This document shows positions 7,199 to 14,963 of a stretch of DNA of 33,363 nucleotides, in pieces; positions within the stretch are counted from its first letter, which is position 1, and every line of letters starts with the position of its first letter. The position numbers and the translations under genes are program-made. The notes beneath the pieces were generated by a model that saw only the letters and a program-made list of their open reading frames with translations, made no database searches and was not told where the DNA came from. Source of the stretch: an uncultured Collinsella sp. GTDB taxonomy: Bacteria; Actinomycetota; Coriobacteriia; Coriobacteriales; Coriobacteriaceae. Where the stretch lies: NCBI GenBank assembly GCA_900543615.1, contig UQSC01000007.1, positions 1-33,363 of the forward strand, in the 5' to 3' direction.

Positions 7199-7227
7199 TT
7201 GCTGGAGGTAGCGCTGAGCGGTATCCT
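7199..7227 (+). promoter_or_regulatory. Probable promoter of the amino-acid ABC transporter operon
   Basis: TTGCTG (7199-7204), a 17-bp spacer, then TATCCT (7222-7227), 40 bp before the lipoprotein start. Just upstream, ATATATGCATTT is repeated in tandem (about 7174-7199), a possible binding site for a regulator. The call rests on spacing and hexamer similarity only. Confidence 0.45.
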
Positions 7228-7267
7228 GTTAAGTCGTCAGCATACGATTCAACAGGGAAGGCAGATT

Positions 7268-8194
7268 ATGCATTCTCCCCATCAACGCGACGCGCATCCA
7301 CAGCCGGTATGCAGCCGTCGCATCTTTTTGGGTAGCGCTCTCGCTGCGAGCGCTACTGTCGTCGCCGGCGCACTTGCCGGTTGCCAGCGCCCCTCCACGC
7401 TGGAAGTAGTTCAGCCCACGACGGGTGGCGGTCGCGACGACCTGTCCGATTCCGTTATCGGCAAGGATAAGATTCGCATTGGCATGGAGGCGGCCTACGC
7501 CCCGTACAACTGGCAGGTCTCCGAAGCCAGCGAGTACACCATCCCCATCGACAACGTGCAGGGCGCCTATGCCGATGGTTACGACGTGCAGATCGCCAAG
7601 ATCGTCTGCAAGGCCCTCGGCGGCGAGCCCGTTGCCGTCAAGCAGAGCTTCTCGGGCCTTATCGATTCGCTCAACAACGGCCAGATCGACCTCATCATTG
7701 CCGGCATGAGCGCCACGCCCGAGCGCGAGGAGTCCGTCGGCTTTTCCGACCCGTACTTCATTGGCTACTTTGGCCTGTTCGTAAAAGAGGGTTCCCCCTA
7801 CCAAAACGCCACCAAGCTCAGCGACTTCAGTGGCGCCACGGTGCTCGGCCAAAAGGACACCATGCTCGATACCGTTATCGACGAGATTCCGGGCGTTGTG
7901 CACAAAAACCCGGTCGATTCGGTTCCCACGGTGTTCTCGAACCTGCTGCAGGGCACGTGCGACGCCGTGACCTACAACACCGAAAACGAGAAGGGCTATA
8001 TGGCCCAAAATCCCGGTATCGTCCCCATCCATTTTGCCGAGGGCGAGGGCTTTAAGCAGGAGGTCGCGGCAAATGTCGGTTGCCGCAAGGGCTCGGACAA
8101 GCTGCTTAAGCTCATCGATAAGACGCTCAAGGGCATTAGCCAGGAGGAGCGCGACCAGATGTGGGACGCGTGCCTCGACCGTCAGCCGGCATAG
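7268..8194 (+). CDS. Amino-acid ABC transporter substrate-binding lipoprotein
   Basis: A 308-residue extracytoplasmic solute receptor of the SBP_bac_3 family that delivers an amino acid to the permease encoded next. Residues 16-20 read SRRIF, resembling a twin-arginine motif. A hydrophobic stretch then leads to the lipobox LAGC with Cys39, so export followed by lipid anchoring is expected, possibly via Tat. Two-lobed family features follow: 'RIGMEAAYAPYNW', 'GYDVQIAKIV', 'SLNNGQIDLIIAGMSATPER' and 'FSDPYF'. The ATG at 7268 has GGGAAGG upstream; earlier in-frame ATGs lie in the AT-rich promoter region. Ten bases separate it from the permease. The ligand (polar, basic or other amino acid) cannot be told from these motifs alone. 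Confidence 0.93.
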   Translation: MHSPHQRDAHPQPVCSRRIFLGSALAASATVVAGALAGCQRPSTLEVVQPTTGGGRDDLSDSVIGKDKIRIGMEAAYAPYNWQVSEASEYTIPIDNVQGAYADGYDVQIAKIVCKALGGEPVAVKQSFSGLIDSLNNGQIDLIIAGMSATPEREESVGFSDPYFIGYFGLFVKEGSPYQNATKLSDFSGATVLGQKDTMLDTVIDEIPGVVHKNPVDSVPTVFSNLLQGTCDAVTYNTENEKGYMAQNPGIVPIHFAEGEGFKQEVAANVGCRKGSDKLLKLIDKTLKGISQEERDQMWDACLDRQPA

Positions 8195-8203
8195 GGAGGC
8201 AGC

Positions 8204-9352
8204 ATGAAAACCATTAATCGCCTGGCCTCCTTTATCAAGGCCGACCACCGTTATGTATACCTGGGCACGAGCGTTATCGCGGCGCTCGGCCTGGCGTTTA
8301 GCCAGCGCAACCCCACGCCGCTGAGCTTCTTGGCCCCCACGGGCGTGTTCCAAGATTGCCTTTGGGCGATTCTTTGCGCCTGGCTCGTCGTGTCGGCGGC
8401 GGCGCTGGTCACCAAGCTTATGCACTGGAGCGACTATCGCGAGGCGTCGCCGTTTGCTTCCGAGCGCTTCCGTCGCGGCGCGCGCCTGGGCAGCTACGTC
8501 GTGGTCGCCATCGCGGCGATCTTTTTCGTGGACCGTTGCGTCATGTCGTTTATCGACCTGGTGCAGGTGAGCATTGTCTCGGATTCCAACCCCAGCGACT
8601 TTTTGTCGAGCCTGGTCTACATGACCTACAAGAGCGGCGACTTCTTCATCCGCGGCATCGAGATCACCATCGCGCTTGCCACCTTCGGCACTGTCATCGC
8701 ATTCTTCCTGGCACTGCTCTTTGTGTTCCTGCGTATTCAGACGTTCGACCGCGTGGATAACGACCTAGTGCGCTTCTTTAAGAGCATCGGCCGCGGCTTT
8801 GCGACCGTCTACTCCACCATCGTGCGCGGCACGCCCATGATGGTTCAGGGTTTGCTCATCTATTACGCGGGCTTCACCGTTTTGCGCGGCATGGGCTTCG
8901 AGACCGCCCAGGCCAACCAGATCTGGAGTACCTTCACCGCCGGCCTCGTCACCATCTCGCTCAACTCCACCGCCTACATGATGGAGGTCCTGCGCGGCGG
9001 CATCGAGTCCATCGATCCCGGCCAGGCCGAGGCGGCGCGCTCGCTGGGTCTGTCGCAGTGGCAGGCCATGCGCAAGGTCGTGTTCCCCCAGGGTATTAAA
9101 AACGCGATCCCCGCACTCACCAACGAGCTCATCATCAACATCAAGGACTCGTCGGTGCTTTCGGTCATCGGCGTGTTCGACCTCATGTACGCCACCACCA
9201 CCGTCGCCGGCGTGTACTACCGCCAGATGGAGGTCTACTGCGTGGCGCTCGTGGTCTACCTGATCCTGACGCTCGTGGCGAGCCGCCTGCTCGAGGCCTT
9301 TGGCAAAAAGCTCGGCGCCGAGGCCCCGGCAACGCTGCCCAGCTCCAACTAG
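8204..9352 (+). CDS. Amino-acid ABC transporter permease (HisM/GlnP-type)
   Basis: A 382-residue polytopic membrane protein. The C-terminal part, from about residue 150, is a standard polar amino-acid permease domain. It includes 'IVRGTPMMVQGLLIYY' and the EAA loop 'EAARSLGLSQWQAMRKVVFP' near 275-295, which docks on the ATPase. It is longer than the usual 220-250 residues. About 130 extra N-terminal residues form roughly three further membrane helices ('VYLGTSVIAALGLAF', 'CLWAILCAWLVVSAAALV', 'YVVVAIAAIFFVD'). Such N-terminal additions are known in some Gram-positive permeases of this family. The single permease gene suggests a homodimer. The start ATG at 8204 has GGGAGG at the correct spacing. 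Confidence 0.93.
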   Translation: MKTINRLASFIKADHRYVYLGTSVIAALGLAFSQRNPTPLSFLAPTGVFQDCLWAILCAWLVVSAAALVTKLMHWSDYREASPFASERFRRGARLGSYVVVAIAAIFFVDRCVMSFIDLVQVSIVSDSNPSDFLSSLVYMTYKSGDFFIRGIEITIALATFGTVIAFFLALLFVFLRIQTFDRVDNDLVRFFKSIGRGFATVYSTIVRGTPMMVQGLLIYYAGFTVLRGMGFETAQANQIWSTFTAGLVTISLNSTAYMMEVLRGGIESIDPGQAEAARSLGLSQWQAMRKVVFPQGIKNAIPALTNELIINIKDSSVLSVIGVFDLMYATTTVAGVYYRQMEVYCVALVVYLILTLVASRLLEAFGKKLGAEAPATLPSSN

Positions 9353-9374
9353 GCTTAAGACGAGGAGAATCATC

Positions 9375-10160
9375 ATGGCAGATACCGCCATTACCGGCGT
9401 TGCGGCCGCCGCACAGACCAATGAGCCGCTCATCCGTGTCGAGGGCCTGCGCAAGAGCTTCGGCTCGCTCGAGGTGCTCAAGGGCATCGACCTGTCCGTC
9501 AATCCCGGCGAGGTCGTCACCATTATCGGCGCCTCGGGCTCGGGCAAGTCGACCTTTCTGCGCTGTCTCAACCTGCTCGAGACCCCGGACGCGGGCCACA
9601 TCTGGTTTCACGGCCAGGACCTCACGGCCGAGCGCTGCAATATCAATAAACTCCGCGAGGACATCGGCATGGTGTTCCAGGGCTTTAACTTGTTCAACAA
9701 CATGGATGTGCTCGACAACTGCACGCTCGCGCCCGTCACGCTCAAAAAGATGAGCAAGGCCGAGGCCGAGAAGGTCGCGATGGAGCACCTGACCAGCGTG
9801 GGACTCGAGAAGTTCGCGCACGCCGCCGTGGGCCGCCTGTCCGGTGGTCAAAAACAGCGCGTGGCCATCGCTCGTGCCCTGTGCATGAATCCGCAGATCA
9901 TGCTGTTCGACGAGCCGACCTCCGCGCTCGACCCCGAGATCGTGGGAGAAGTGCTCGAGGTCATGAGCAAGCTCGCTGCCGCAGGCATGACCATGGTCGT
10001 CGTCACGCACGAGATGGCTTTTGCCCGCACGGTGTCCGACCGCGTGGTCTTTATGGACAAGGGCGTAGTGCTCGAGGATGCCGCGCCGGCCGAGCTCTTC
10101 GGCAACCCCAAGCACCAGCGCACTCGCGAGTTCCTCTCGCGTTATCTCGAGGACAAATAA
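9375..10160 (+). CDS. Amino-acid ABC transporter ATP-binding protein (GlnQ/HisP-type)
   Basis: A 261-residue nucleotide-binding subunit that powers the importer encoded upstream. Walker A GASGSGKS is at 52-59, the Q-loop lies in 'GMVFQGFNLF', the ABC signature LSGGQ at 155-159, Walker B 'IMLFDEP' at 175-181 with catalytic Glu180, the D-loop in 'SALDPE', and the H-loop His in 'VVVTHEM'. This is the canonical layout for polar amino-acid importers. The ATG at 9375 has CGAGGAGAA upstream, 22 bp after the permease stop. The first 18 residues are an Ala-rich tail without family similarity. Confidence 0.95.
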   Translation: MADTAITGVAAAAQTNEPLIRVEGLRKSFGSLEVLKGIDLSVNPGEVVTIIGASGSGKSTFLRCLNLLETPDAGHIWFHGQDLTAERCNINKLREDIGMVFQGFNLFNNMDVLDNCTLAPVTLKKMSKAEAEKVAMEHLTSVGLEKFAHAAVGRLSGGQKQRVAIARALCMNPQIMLFDEPTSALDPEIVGEVLEVMSKLAAAGMTMVVVTHEMAFARTVSDRVVFMDKGVVLEDAAPAELFGNPKHQRTREFLSRYLEDK

Positions 10161-10183
10161 CCGACCGCAAACGCTTATGTGGC

Positions 10184-10206
10184 AGGGCCGCTCCGGTGGG
10201 GCGGCC
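10184..10206 (+). terminator. GC-rich hairpin between the ABC operon and the peptidase gene
   Basis: GGGCCGC (10184-10190) pairs with GCGGCCC (about 10200-10206) around a short loop. No T-run follows, so it may attenuate rather than stop transcription into the peptidase gene. Confidence 0.45.
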
Positions 10207-10232
10207 CTCGTCATCACAATCGAAAGGATTTC

Positions 10233-11660
10233 ATGGCCGAGGTTTGGTGCTTCTTTGCGCATGAGGACGATTTTGCCGATATAGACGAGGCTGGCGCGTG
10301 CGAGCGCTTGGGTCGCGTGCTGTCGTTTCCGACCATCTCGAGTATGGATGCCGAGGCGGTGGACTGGCAGCCGTTCGACGACCTGCGCGCGTATATGCAG
10401 CAGGCTTGGCCGCACGTATTTACGGCGGGTAAGGTCGAGCTTATCGACCATTCGCTATTGGTGACGCTTGGCGGTTCCGACCCTGTCCTCAAGCCCATTA
10501 TGCTCATGGGCCACATGGACGTGGTTCCCGTGGTACCCGGCACCGAGGCTGACTGGACGCATGCCCCCTTTAGCGGACATGTGGACGACACCTACATTTG
10601 GGGTCGCGGCGCCATCGATATGAAAGACCAGGTCGCAGGCATTCTCGAGGCGGTTGAGTATGCGCTCGCGCACGGCTGGGAGCACAAGCGTACCCTGCTG
10701 CTCGCCTTTGGCCAGGACGAGGAAACCACGCAGTACGGCGCGGGGGCGATCGGTCGTGTGCTCGAGGAGCGTGGCGTTGAACTTGAATATCTGATCGACG
10801 AGGGTGACTACCGTATTGTTTCGGCTGCCGAGTATGGCGCGGGCGAGGGCTGGCTTATGCATGCCGACCTCGCGGAGAAGGGTTACGCCGATATCATACT
10901 CAAGACGAAGAGTGAGGGCGGGCATTCGTCCAACCCCTACGGCGGCACATCGCTCGAGGTGCTCAGCCGTGCCATCACCGCAATCTGCGATATCGAGTGG
11001 CCGACGCGCGTGACCGACTTGCTTGCCGCTCAACTCGTCGAGTTGGGGCTCTACACGGCCGATGAAATTGCCGCCAACGGGGATGCCATTGTCCGCGATT
11101 GCCTCGCCAGCAAAAAGCTCTATCCGCTGGTGACGACCACCTGCGCGCCCACGCAGATCGAGGGTGGCAGCACCGGCGCCAACGTAATGCCGCAGGATAT
11201 GTGGGCCAACATTAACTTCCGCATGCTCGAGGGTACGAGCGTGGTCGACGTTGTGGCGCGCTGCCGTGAGGCGGTTGCCGGGGCGGACCTTGCCGGTTGT
11301 GTCGAAGTGGAGCTGGGCCCCGGCAGCTCCGAGCCTTCGCCGTCTCCGCGTGTCGGTGGACCGGGGCTCGAGGCCGTTCGCGCCATCGCCGCCCGCTATT
11401 TCCGTGATCCAAAGGGGACGGAGGAAAACGGACCGAGTGCGACGGGCGGGGCTCCTGTCAGCATCGTCCCCTCGACCGTGATCGGCGCGACCGACGCTGC
11501 CAACTATCAGCGCATTTGCCCTGAGTGCATTCGTTTCTCGGCCTTTGTGGTCGACGATGACGAGTGCGACCGAGGCGTCCACGGCACCAACGAGCGCATT
11601 ACCCGCCGAGTCTACCTTCAGGGTGTCCGCTTTTTCATCGCTCTGCTCCACACGCTCTAG
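10233..11660 (+). CDS. M20-family metallopeptidase (carboxypeptidase/dipeptidase type)
   Basis: A 475-residue zinc peptidase predicted to cleave dipeptides or N-acyl amino acids in the cytoplasm. The M20 motifs are visible: 'MGHMDVVP' (His94, Asp96), 'WGRGAIDMKDQ' with the bridging Asp129, and 'GQDEETTQYGA' with catalytic Glu163 and metal-binding Glu164. A dimerisation domain follows with 'EGGHSSNPYGG'. The overall order resembles the PM20D1/carboxypeptidase S branch rather than PepV. The ATG at 10233 is preferred because AAAGGA lies just before it; the frame extends 18 codons further upstream into the preceding hairpin. The gene follows an amino-acid importer on the same strand, 72 bp away, which fits peptide and amino-acid scavenging. 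Substrate is not known. Confidence 0.88.
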   Translation: MAEVWCFFAHEDDFADIDEAGACERLGRVLSFPTISSMDAEAVDWQPFDDLRAYMQQAWPHVFTAGKVELIDHSLLVTLGGSDPVLKPIMLMGHMDVVPVVPGTEADWTHAPFSGHVDDTYIWGRGAIDMKDQVAGILEAVEYALAHGWEHKRTLLLAFGQDEETTQYGAGAIGRVLEERGVELEYLIDEGDYRIVSAAEYGAGEGWLMHADLAEKGYADIILKTKSEGGHSSNPYGGTSLEVLSRAITAICDIEWPTRVTDLLAAQLVELGLYTADEIAANGDAIVRDCLASKKLYPLVTTTCAPTQIEGGSTGANVMPQDMWANINFRMLEGTSVVDVVARCREAVAGADLAGCVEVELGPGSSEPSPSPRVGGPGLEAVRAIAARYFRDPKGTEENGPSATGGAPVSIVPSTVIGATDAANYQRICPECIRFSAFVVDDDECDRGVHGTNERITRRVYLQGVRFFIALLHTL

Positions 11661-11694
11661 AATCCGACAAAGGGACTGTCCCTTTGTCGGATTC
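11660..11694. repeat. GACAAAGGGAC inverted repeat, copy 4
   Basis: GAATCCGACAAAGGGAC (11660-11676), one central T, then the exact complement (11678-11694). It overlaps the last base of the M20 stop codon. Compared with copies 1 and 3 it has CCG for GTG in the outer arm, with the compensating change in the other arm. Confidence 0.9.
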
Positions 11695-11734
11695 CGTGCG
11701 GGTTATATGCAGGTTTGCCTGCGCACGCTATCAT

Positions 11735-11767
11735 GTATGGGTTAGACCGCAACTATGTACCCCATAC
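11735..11767. promoter_or_regulatory. GTATGGG/CCCATAC inverted repeat upstream of prfA
   Basis: Perfect 7-bp arms (11735-11741 and 11761-11767) with a 19-base spacer. A TATCAT hexamer (11729-11734) directly precedes the left arm and could be a -10 box, though no good -35 is seen. It is the main feature of the 229-bp gap before prfA. Its role is unknown. Confidence 0.35.
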
Positions 11768-11889
11768 GCGAAGGGATGCGCATGTATCTGAAGATCGACA
11801 TGCTCTAGCCGGGCTTACCCCCGCAGTGGCGCCGCGCGCCCCATCAACTCTGCCGATTTTCACCTTCACGTATATAAAGGAGTCCCGCC

Positions 11890-12957
11890 ATGCGCGACAA
11901 GCTCGAAAAAATCATCAAGGCCTACGAGGAGCTCGAGAAGAAGCTCTCCGACCCGGCCGTCGCCTCCGATATTAAGGAGTTCACGCGTCTCAACAAGGAG
12001 TACGCGCACCAGTCCGACCTCATCGCGGCCTCGCGCGAGTACATCGGCGCGCTCGATGACATCGAGGCCGCCAAGGAAATGCTGCACGATACCACCGATG
12101 CCGATGAGAAGGAGATGCTCCAGATGGACATCTCCGAAAATGAGGCCAAGCTCCCCCAGCTCGAGGAAGACATCAAGTACATGCTCATCCCGAGCGACCC
12201 CAACGACGACAAGAACACCATCGTCGAGATCCGCTCCGCCGCCGGTGGCGACGAGGCGGCCATCTTTGCCGGCGATCTGTACAAGATGTACCAGCGCTTC
12301 TGCGAGTCGCGCGGCTGGAAGACCACCGTGCTCGACTCCAGCCCCAGCGAGGCCGGCGGCTTTAAGTCCATTGAGTTCAAGGTCGAGGGCGACCGCGTCT
12401 ACTCCGTCATGAAGTTCGAGTCCGGCGTGCATCGCGTACAGCGCGTTCCCAAGACCGAGTCTCAGGGCCGCATCCAGACCTCAACGGCAACCGTCGCCGT
12501 GCTTCCCGAGGCCGAGGAGATCGACGTCCAGATCAACCAGTCCGACCTGCGCATCGACACCTACTGCGCTTCGGGCCCTGGTGGTCAGTGCGTTAACACC
12601 ACCTACTCCGCCGTACGCATCACTCACCTGCCCACCAACACCGTTGTGCAGTCGCAGGAGCAGCGCTCCCAGATCCAGAACCGCGAGGTCTGCATGCAGA
12701 TGCTGCGTGCCCGTCTGTACGAGATGGAACTCGAGAAACAGCAGGCCGAGCTTGGCGCCGAGCGCCAGAGCCAGATTGGCCACGGCAACCGTTCCGAGAA
12801 GATTCGTACTTACAACCAGCCTCAGGACCGCGTGACCGACCACCGTATCGGTTTCAACTCCACCTACAACGGCGTCCTTCTGGGCGATCAACTTGGCACC
12901 GTCATCGAGGCGCTTGCCGCCGCCGAGCGAGCCGAGAAGCTGGCACAGGCTGTGTAG
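11890..12957 (+). CDS. prfA: Peptide chain release factor 1
   Basis: A 355-residue RF1 that reads UAA and UAG in the ribosomal A site and triggers peptide release. The codon-reading tripeptide is the RF1-type P-x-T (PKT, 187-189), not the SPF of RF2. The catalytic GGQ lies at 231-233 in 'SGPGGQCVNTT'; its Gln is the expected target of the PrmC methylase encoded downstream. Length is normal. In the 'SQGRIQTST' segment residue 196 is Gln, where the RF1 proteins I recall from E. coli, Bacillus and Thermus have His next to the stop codon. The start ATG at 11890 follows AAAGGAG. A hairpin starts 3 bases after the stop, followed by a strong terminator. Confidence 0.97.
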   Translation: MRDKLEKIIKAYEELEKKLSDPAVASDIKEFTRLNKEYAHQSDLIAASREYIGALDDIEAAKEMLHDTTDADEKEMLQMDISENEAKLPQLEEDIKYMLIPSDPNDDKNTIVEIRSAAGGDEAAIFAGDLYKMYQRFCESRGWKTTVLDSSPSEAGGFKSIEFKVEGDRVYSVMKFESGVHRVQRVPKTESQGRIQTSTATVAVLPEAEEIDVQINQSDLRIDTYCASGPGGQCVNTTYSAVRITHLPTNTVVQSQEQRSQIQNREVCMQMLRARLYEMELEKQQAELGAERQSQIGHGNRSEKIRTYNQPQDRVTDHRIGFNSTYNGVLLGDQLGTVIEALAAAERAEKLAQAV

Positions 12958-12960
12958 TGG

Positions 12961-12988
12961 GTTACGCGGTTTTGCCAAACCGCGTAAC
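12961..12988. repeat. GTTACGCGGTTT hairpin directly after prfA
   Basis: GTTACGCGGTTT (12961-12972), loop TGCC, AAACCGCGTAAC (12977-12988): a perfect 12-bp stem. The same hairpin, with loop TACC, begins one base after the LCP gene stop at 28599. In both places it is followed by the terminator-bearing repeat module. Confidence 0.9.
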
Positions 12989-12990
12989 GG

Positions 12991-13078
12991 CTCGACGCTG
13001 CGCGCCGCCCAGAGCGACAATTTGTCATTCAAAAGGCAAGGCATGACCAGAAGGTCTATGCCTTGCCTTTTTCATGCC
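12991..13078 (+). repeat. Terminator-containing intergenic repeat, copy 2
   Basis: Near-identical partner of 7010-7093. With the hairpin at 12961 and the downstream 'GCCAAAACATCGGCGTT' (about 13115-13131) it forms a longer composite that is matched, in the same order, by 28599-28770. Confidence 0.85.
13031..13071 (+). terminator. Intrinsic terminator after prfA
   Basis: AAAAGGCAAGGCAT (13031-13044) pairs perfectly over 14 bp with ATGCCTTGCCTTTT (13058-13071), then more T. It separates prfA from prmC, which therefore needs its own promoter. Confidence 0.9.
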
Positions 13079-13629
13079 AACTTGTTCGCTCTGGACGTCG
13101 CTCGCTGGCATTGCCAAAACATCGGCGTTTTCTTGGTTGTCAAATGATTCGTAGGGAGTCATTGGGGACATTGCCTTGATATTTTATTCAGTCGGCTGTG
13201 ATGGCATTTTAGTCATTGGGGACGTTCTTAAATGACTAGGTTGGGTAAATTACTTTTCGAGTTTATTTAATCTGCTTTGTTAGTAATTAAGCTGCCTACC
13301 TGCTCAAAGTAATTAACAGCCTTCATCTGCTATTGATAATATTGCTCGAAAAAGCGTCCGAGAAGTCGCGGGGCGATTTTTGATGGGTCGTGCGTCAAGC
13401 GATGTGGCAAGTTCTTGGTTAGATATTGGTCAGTTTTGGGTCAACCTTGCCAAAAGCTTGACGAATGCAGATTTAGACGTCGACGAATGAACAGTTCAGG
13501 CAGGTTCCAAGCAAAATTCTGGGCTGATTCTCGATAATTGCCTTCAATCGCCCCTTGCCAAGCGCTAGCCTCGCTTACAATCTGCTCCGACATTCGCGCG
13601 CCGCCCGGCGCTTAAGAGGGGAGGGCCCC
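13072..13629 (+). other. AT-rich gene-less gap between prfA and prmC
   Basis: No convincing reading frame. It holds a 'GCCAAAACATCGGCGTT' repeat module, two decayed AGTCATTGGGGAC segments of the GGGGACGTTCTT family (about 13157 and 13211), and an unusually AT-rich stretch (about 13240-13340) with AGTAATTAA twice (about 13280 and 13306). At the right end, TTGCCA (13555-13560) and TACAAT (13576-13581), 15 bp apart, may form a weak promoter for prmC. It looks like eroded insertion DNA. Confidence 0.5.
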
Positions 13630-14895
13630 ATGGCAAACGAGATTTGGACCATCAAGCGTTGTCTCGAGTGGACCAAGGAGTACCTGGCCGAGCGCGGCGA
13701 GGAGCACCCCCGTCTTTCTGCCGAGTGGCTGCTCTGCGCTGCCACGGGTTTGGCACGCATCGACTTATATATGCGCATGGACGAGACGCTTAACGCGGCT
13801 CAGCTCGAGACCATGCACGCGGCCGTTGTTCGTCGCGCTAAAGGTGAACCGCTGCAGTACATCACCGGCAGCACGCAGTTTCGCATGATCGACGTCACGT
13901 GCGCCCCCGGCGTGCTCATTCCGCGTCCCGAGACCGAGATGCTCGTCGAGGAAGTCCTCAATTATCTGGATGCCGAGGTGCTGAGCCCCGAGGCTGCTGC
14001 CCGTCAGCGTGTTGAGCTGCCTTGGAACGATGAGGTCGAGGAGGCACGCAAGGCTGAGGCCGCGCTGGCAGACGAACGCGCGACCGCCGAGCGCCGTGCC
14101 GCCAACCTGACGGCCGCCGATGAGGCTGCGCTGGGTAGCGACGTGCTCGGCAGCCGCGCCTATGCCGAGGAACTGGCCGACCGCGAGGCCGAGGAAGCCG
14201 CCGCGCAGGCAGCAGAAGCCGAAGCGGCAGAAGCAGAGGCCATGGAAACCCCCGAGCCCGAGCTCGACGAATACGGCATCGCCATCGAGGGTGCCGACCA
14301 GGAGACGGCTTCAGCTCAGGATGCCGCTTCGCCTGCCCCAGCCGAGCCCCGCATCGCCCGCGTTCTTGAGGTCGGCTGCGGCACGGGCTGCATCTCGCTC
14401 TCCCTTGCCTGGGAGCGCCGCGGCCACGTTACCTGCACCGCCACCGATATCGAGCCGCGCGCTATCGATCTGGCCACCAAAAACTGCGACGCGCTCGGTC
14501 TCACATCCGATGAGGTCGCCTTTAGCCTCACCAACCTGGTGAGTTCCATTCCCCGCGAAGAGTGGGGCACCTTTGATGTGCTTGTCTCCAATCCGCCCTA
14601 CATTCCGACCGACGTCATGCGCTCACTGCCGCACGAGGTCAAGGACTTCGAGCCCGACCTGGCGCTTGAGGGCGGCGCCGACGGCCTCGATATCTTCCGC
14701 CGCCTGCTCAATGCGGCGCCTTACATGCTGCGCGCCGGCGGCCTGTTTGCCTGCGAGCTCTACGAGGGTGCCCTCGATGCCGCGGCCGAGCTCTGTCGCC
14801 AGGCAGGCCTTTCGGACGTGCGTATCGTCCACGACCTCACCGATCGCCCCCGCATCGTCCGAGCCATCGTCACCGAGCCCAAGCAGCGCCAGTAA
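13630..14895 (+). CDS. prmC: Release factor glutamine methyltransferase with a large internal insertion
   Basis: PrmC (HemK) methylates the GGQ glutamine of RF1/RF2 with S-adenosylmethionine. The N-terminal helical domain ends in 'YITGSTQFRMIDV' and 'LIPRPETE' (about 97-104). The SAM-binding motif I 'LEVGCGTGCISLSLA' lies at about 246-260, and the catalytic NPPY at 321-324. In ordinary PrmC (about 280 residues) PRPETE is roughly 20 residues before motif I; here the gap is about 140. The extra ~125 residues (about 115-240) are Ala/Glu-rich, predicted helical, coiled-coil-like and in frame, giving 421 residues in all. All catalytic motifs are kept, so activity is expected. The ATG at 13630 has GAGGGGAGGGC upstream. 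It follows prfA, its substrate's gene, but is separated from it by a terminator. Confidence 0.93.
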   Translation: MANEIWTIKRCLEWTKEYLAERGEEHPRLSAEWLLCAATGLARIDLYMRMDETLNAAQLETMHAAVVRRAKGEPLQYITGSTQFRMIDVTCAPGVLIPRPETEMLVEEVLNYLDAEVLSPEAAARQRVELPWNDEVEEARKAEAALADERATAERRAANLTAADEAALGSDVLGSRAYAEELADREAEEAAAQAAEAEAAEAEAMETPEPELDEYGIAIEGADQETASAQDAASPAPAEPRIARVLEVGCGTGCISLSLAWERRGHVTCTATDIEPRAIDLATKNCDALGLTSDEVAFSLTNLVSSIPREEWGTFDVLVSNPPYIPTDVMRSLPHEVKDFEPDLALEGGADGLDIFRRLLNAAPYMLRAGGLFACELYEGALDAAAELCRQAGLSDVRIVHDLTDRPRIVRAIVTEPKQRQ

Positions 14896-14901
14896 TATTT
14901 A

Positions 14902-14938
14902 TTAACTGGTTAACAAAAATTATAAAGTAGTTTATAAT
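14902..14938 (+). promoter_or_regulatory. hicAB promoter with two overlapping palindromes
   Basis: TTAACA (14910-14915), a 17-bp spacer and a perfect TATAAT (14933-14938) form a near-consensus promoter, rare in this GC-rich region. Two inverted repeats overlap it: TTAAC-TG-GTTAA (14902-14913) over the -35, and ATTATAAA-GTAG-TTTATAAT (14919-14938), perfect, over the spacer and -10. A repressor bound here would block RNA polymerase. The expected one is the HicB antitoxin alone or with HicA (inference from the family). Confidence 0.75.
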
Positions 14939-14963
14939 TAGGACGGCTGAAAGAGGTCGGCCC

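Noticed and set aside
7174..7199. ATATATGCATTT tandem repeat as a replication or attachment site
   Set aside because: Only two short units in an AT-rich promoter region; a regulator site or chance is more likely.
13240..13554. A pseudogene or small RNA in the AT-rich gap before prmC
   Set aside because: I found no recognisable protein remnant and only imperfect hairpins; left as an unexplained gap.
14040..14340. prmC as two separate genes or a frameshifted fusion
   Set aside because: The frame is continuous through the insertion, there is no internal start with a clear ribosome binding site before motif I, and codon use looks coding.
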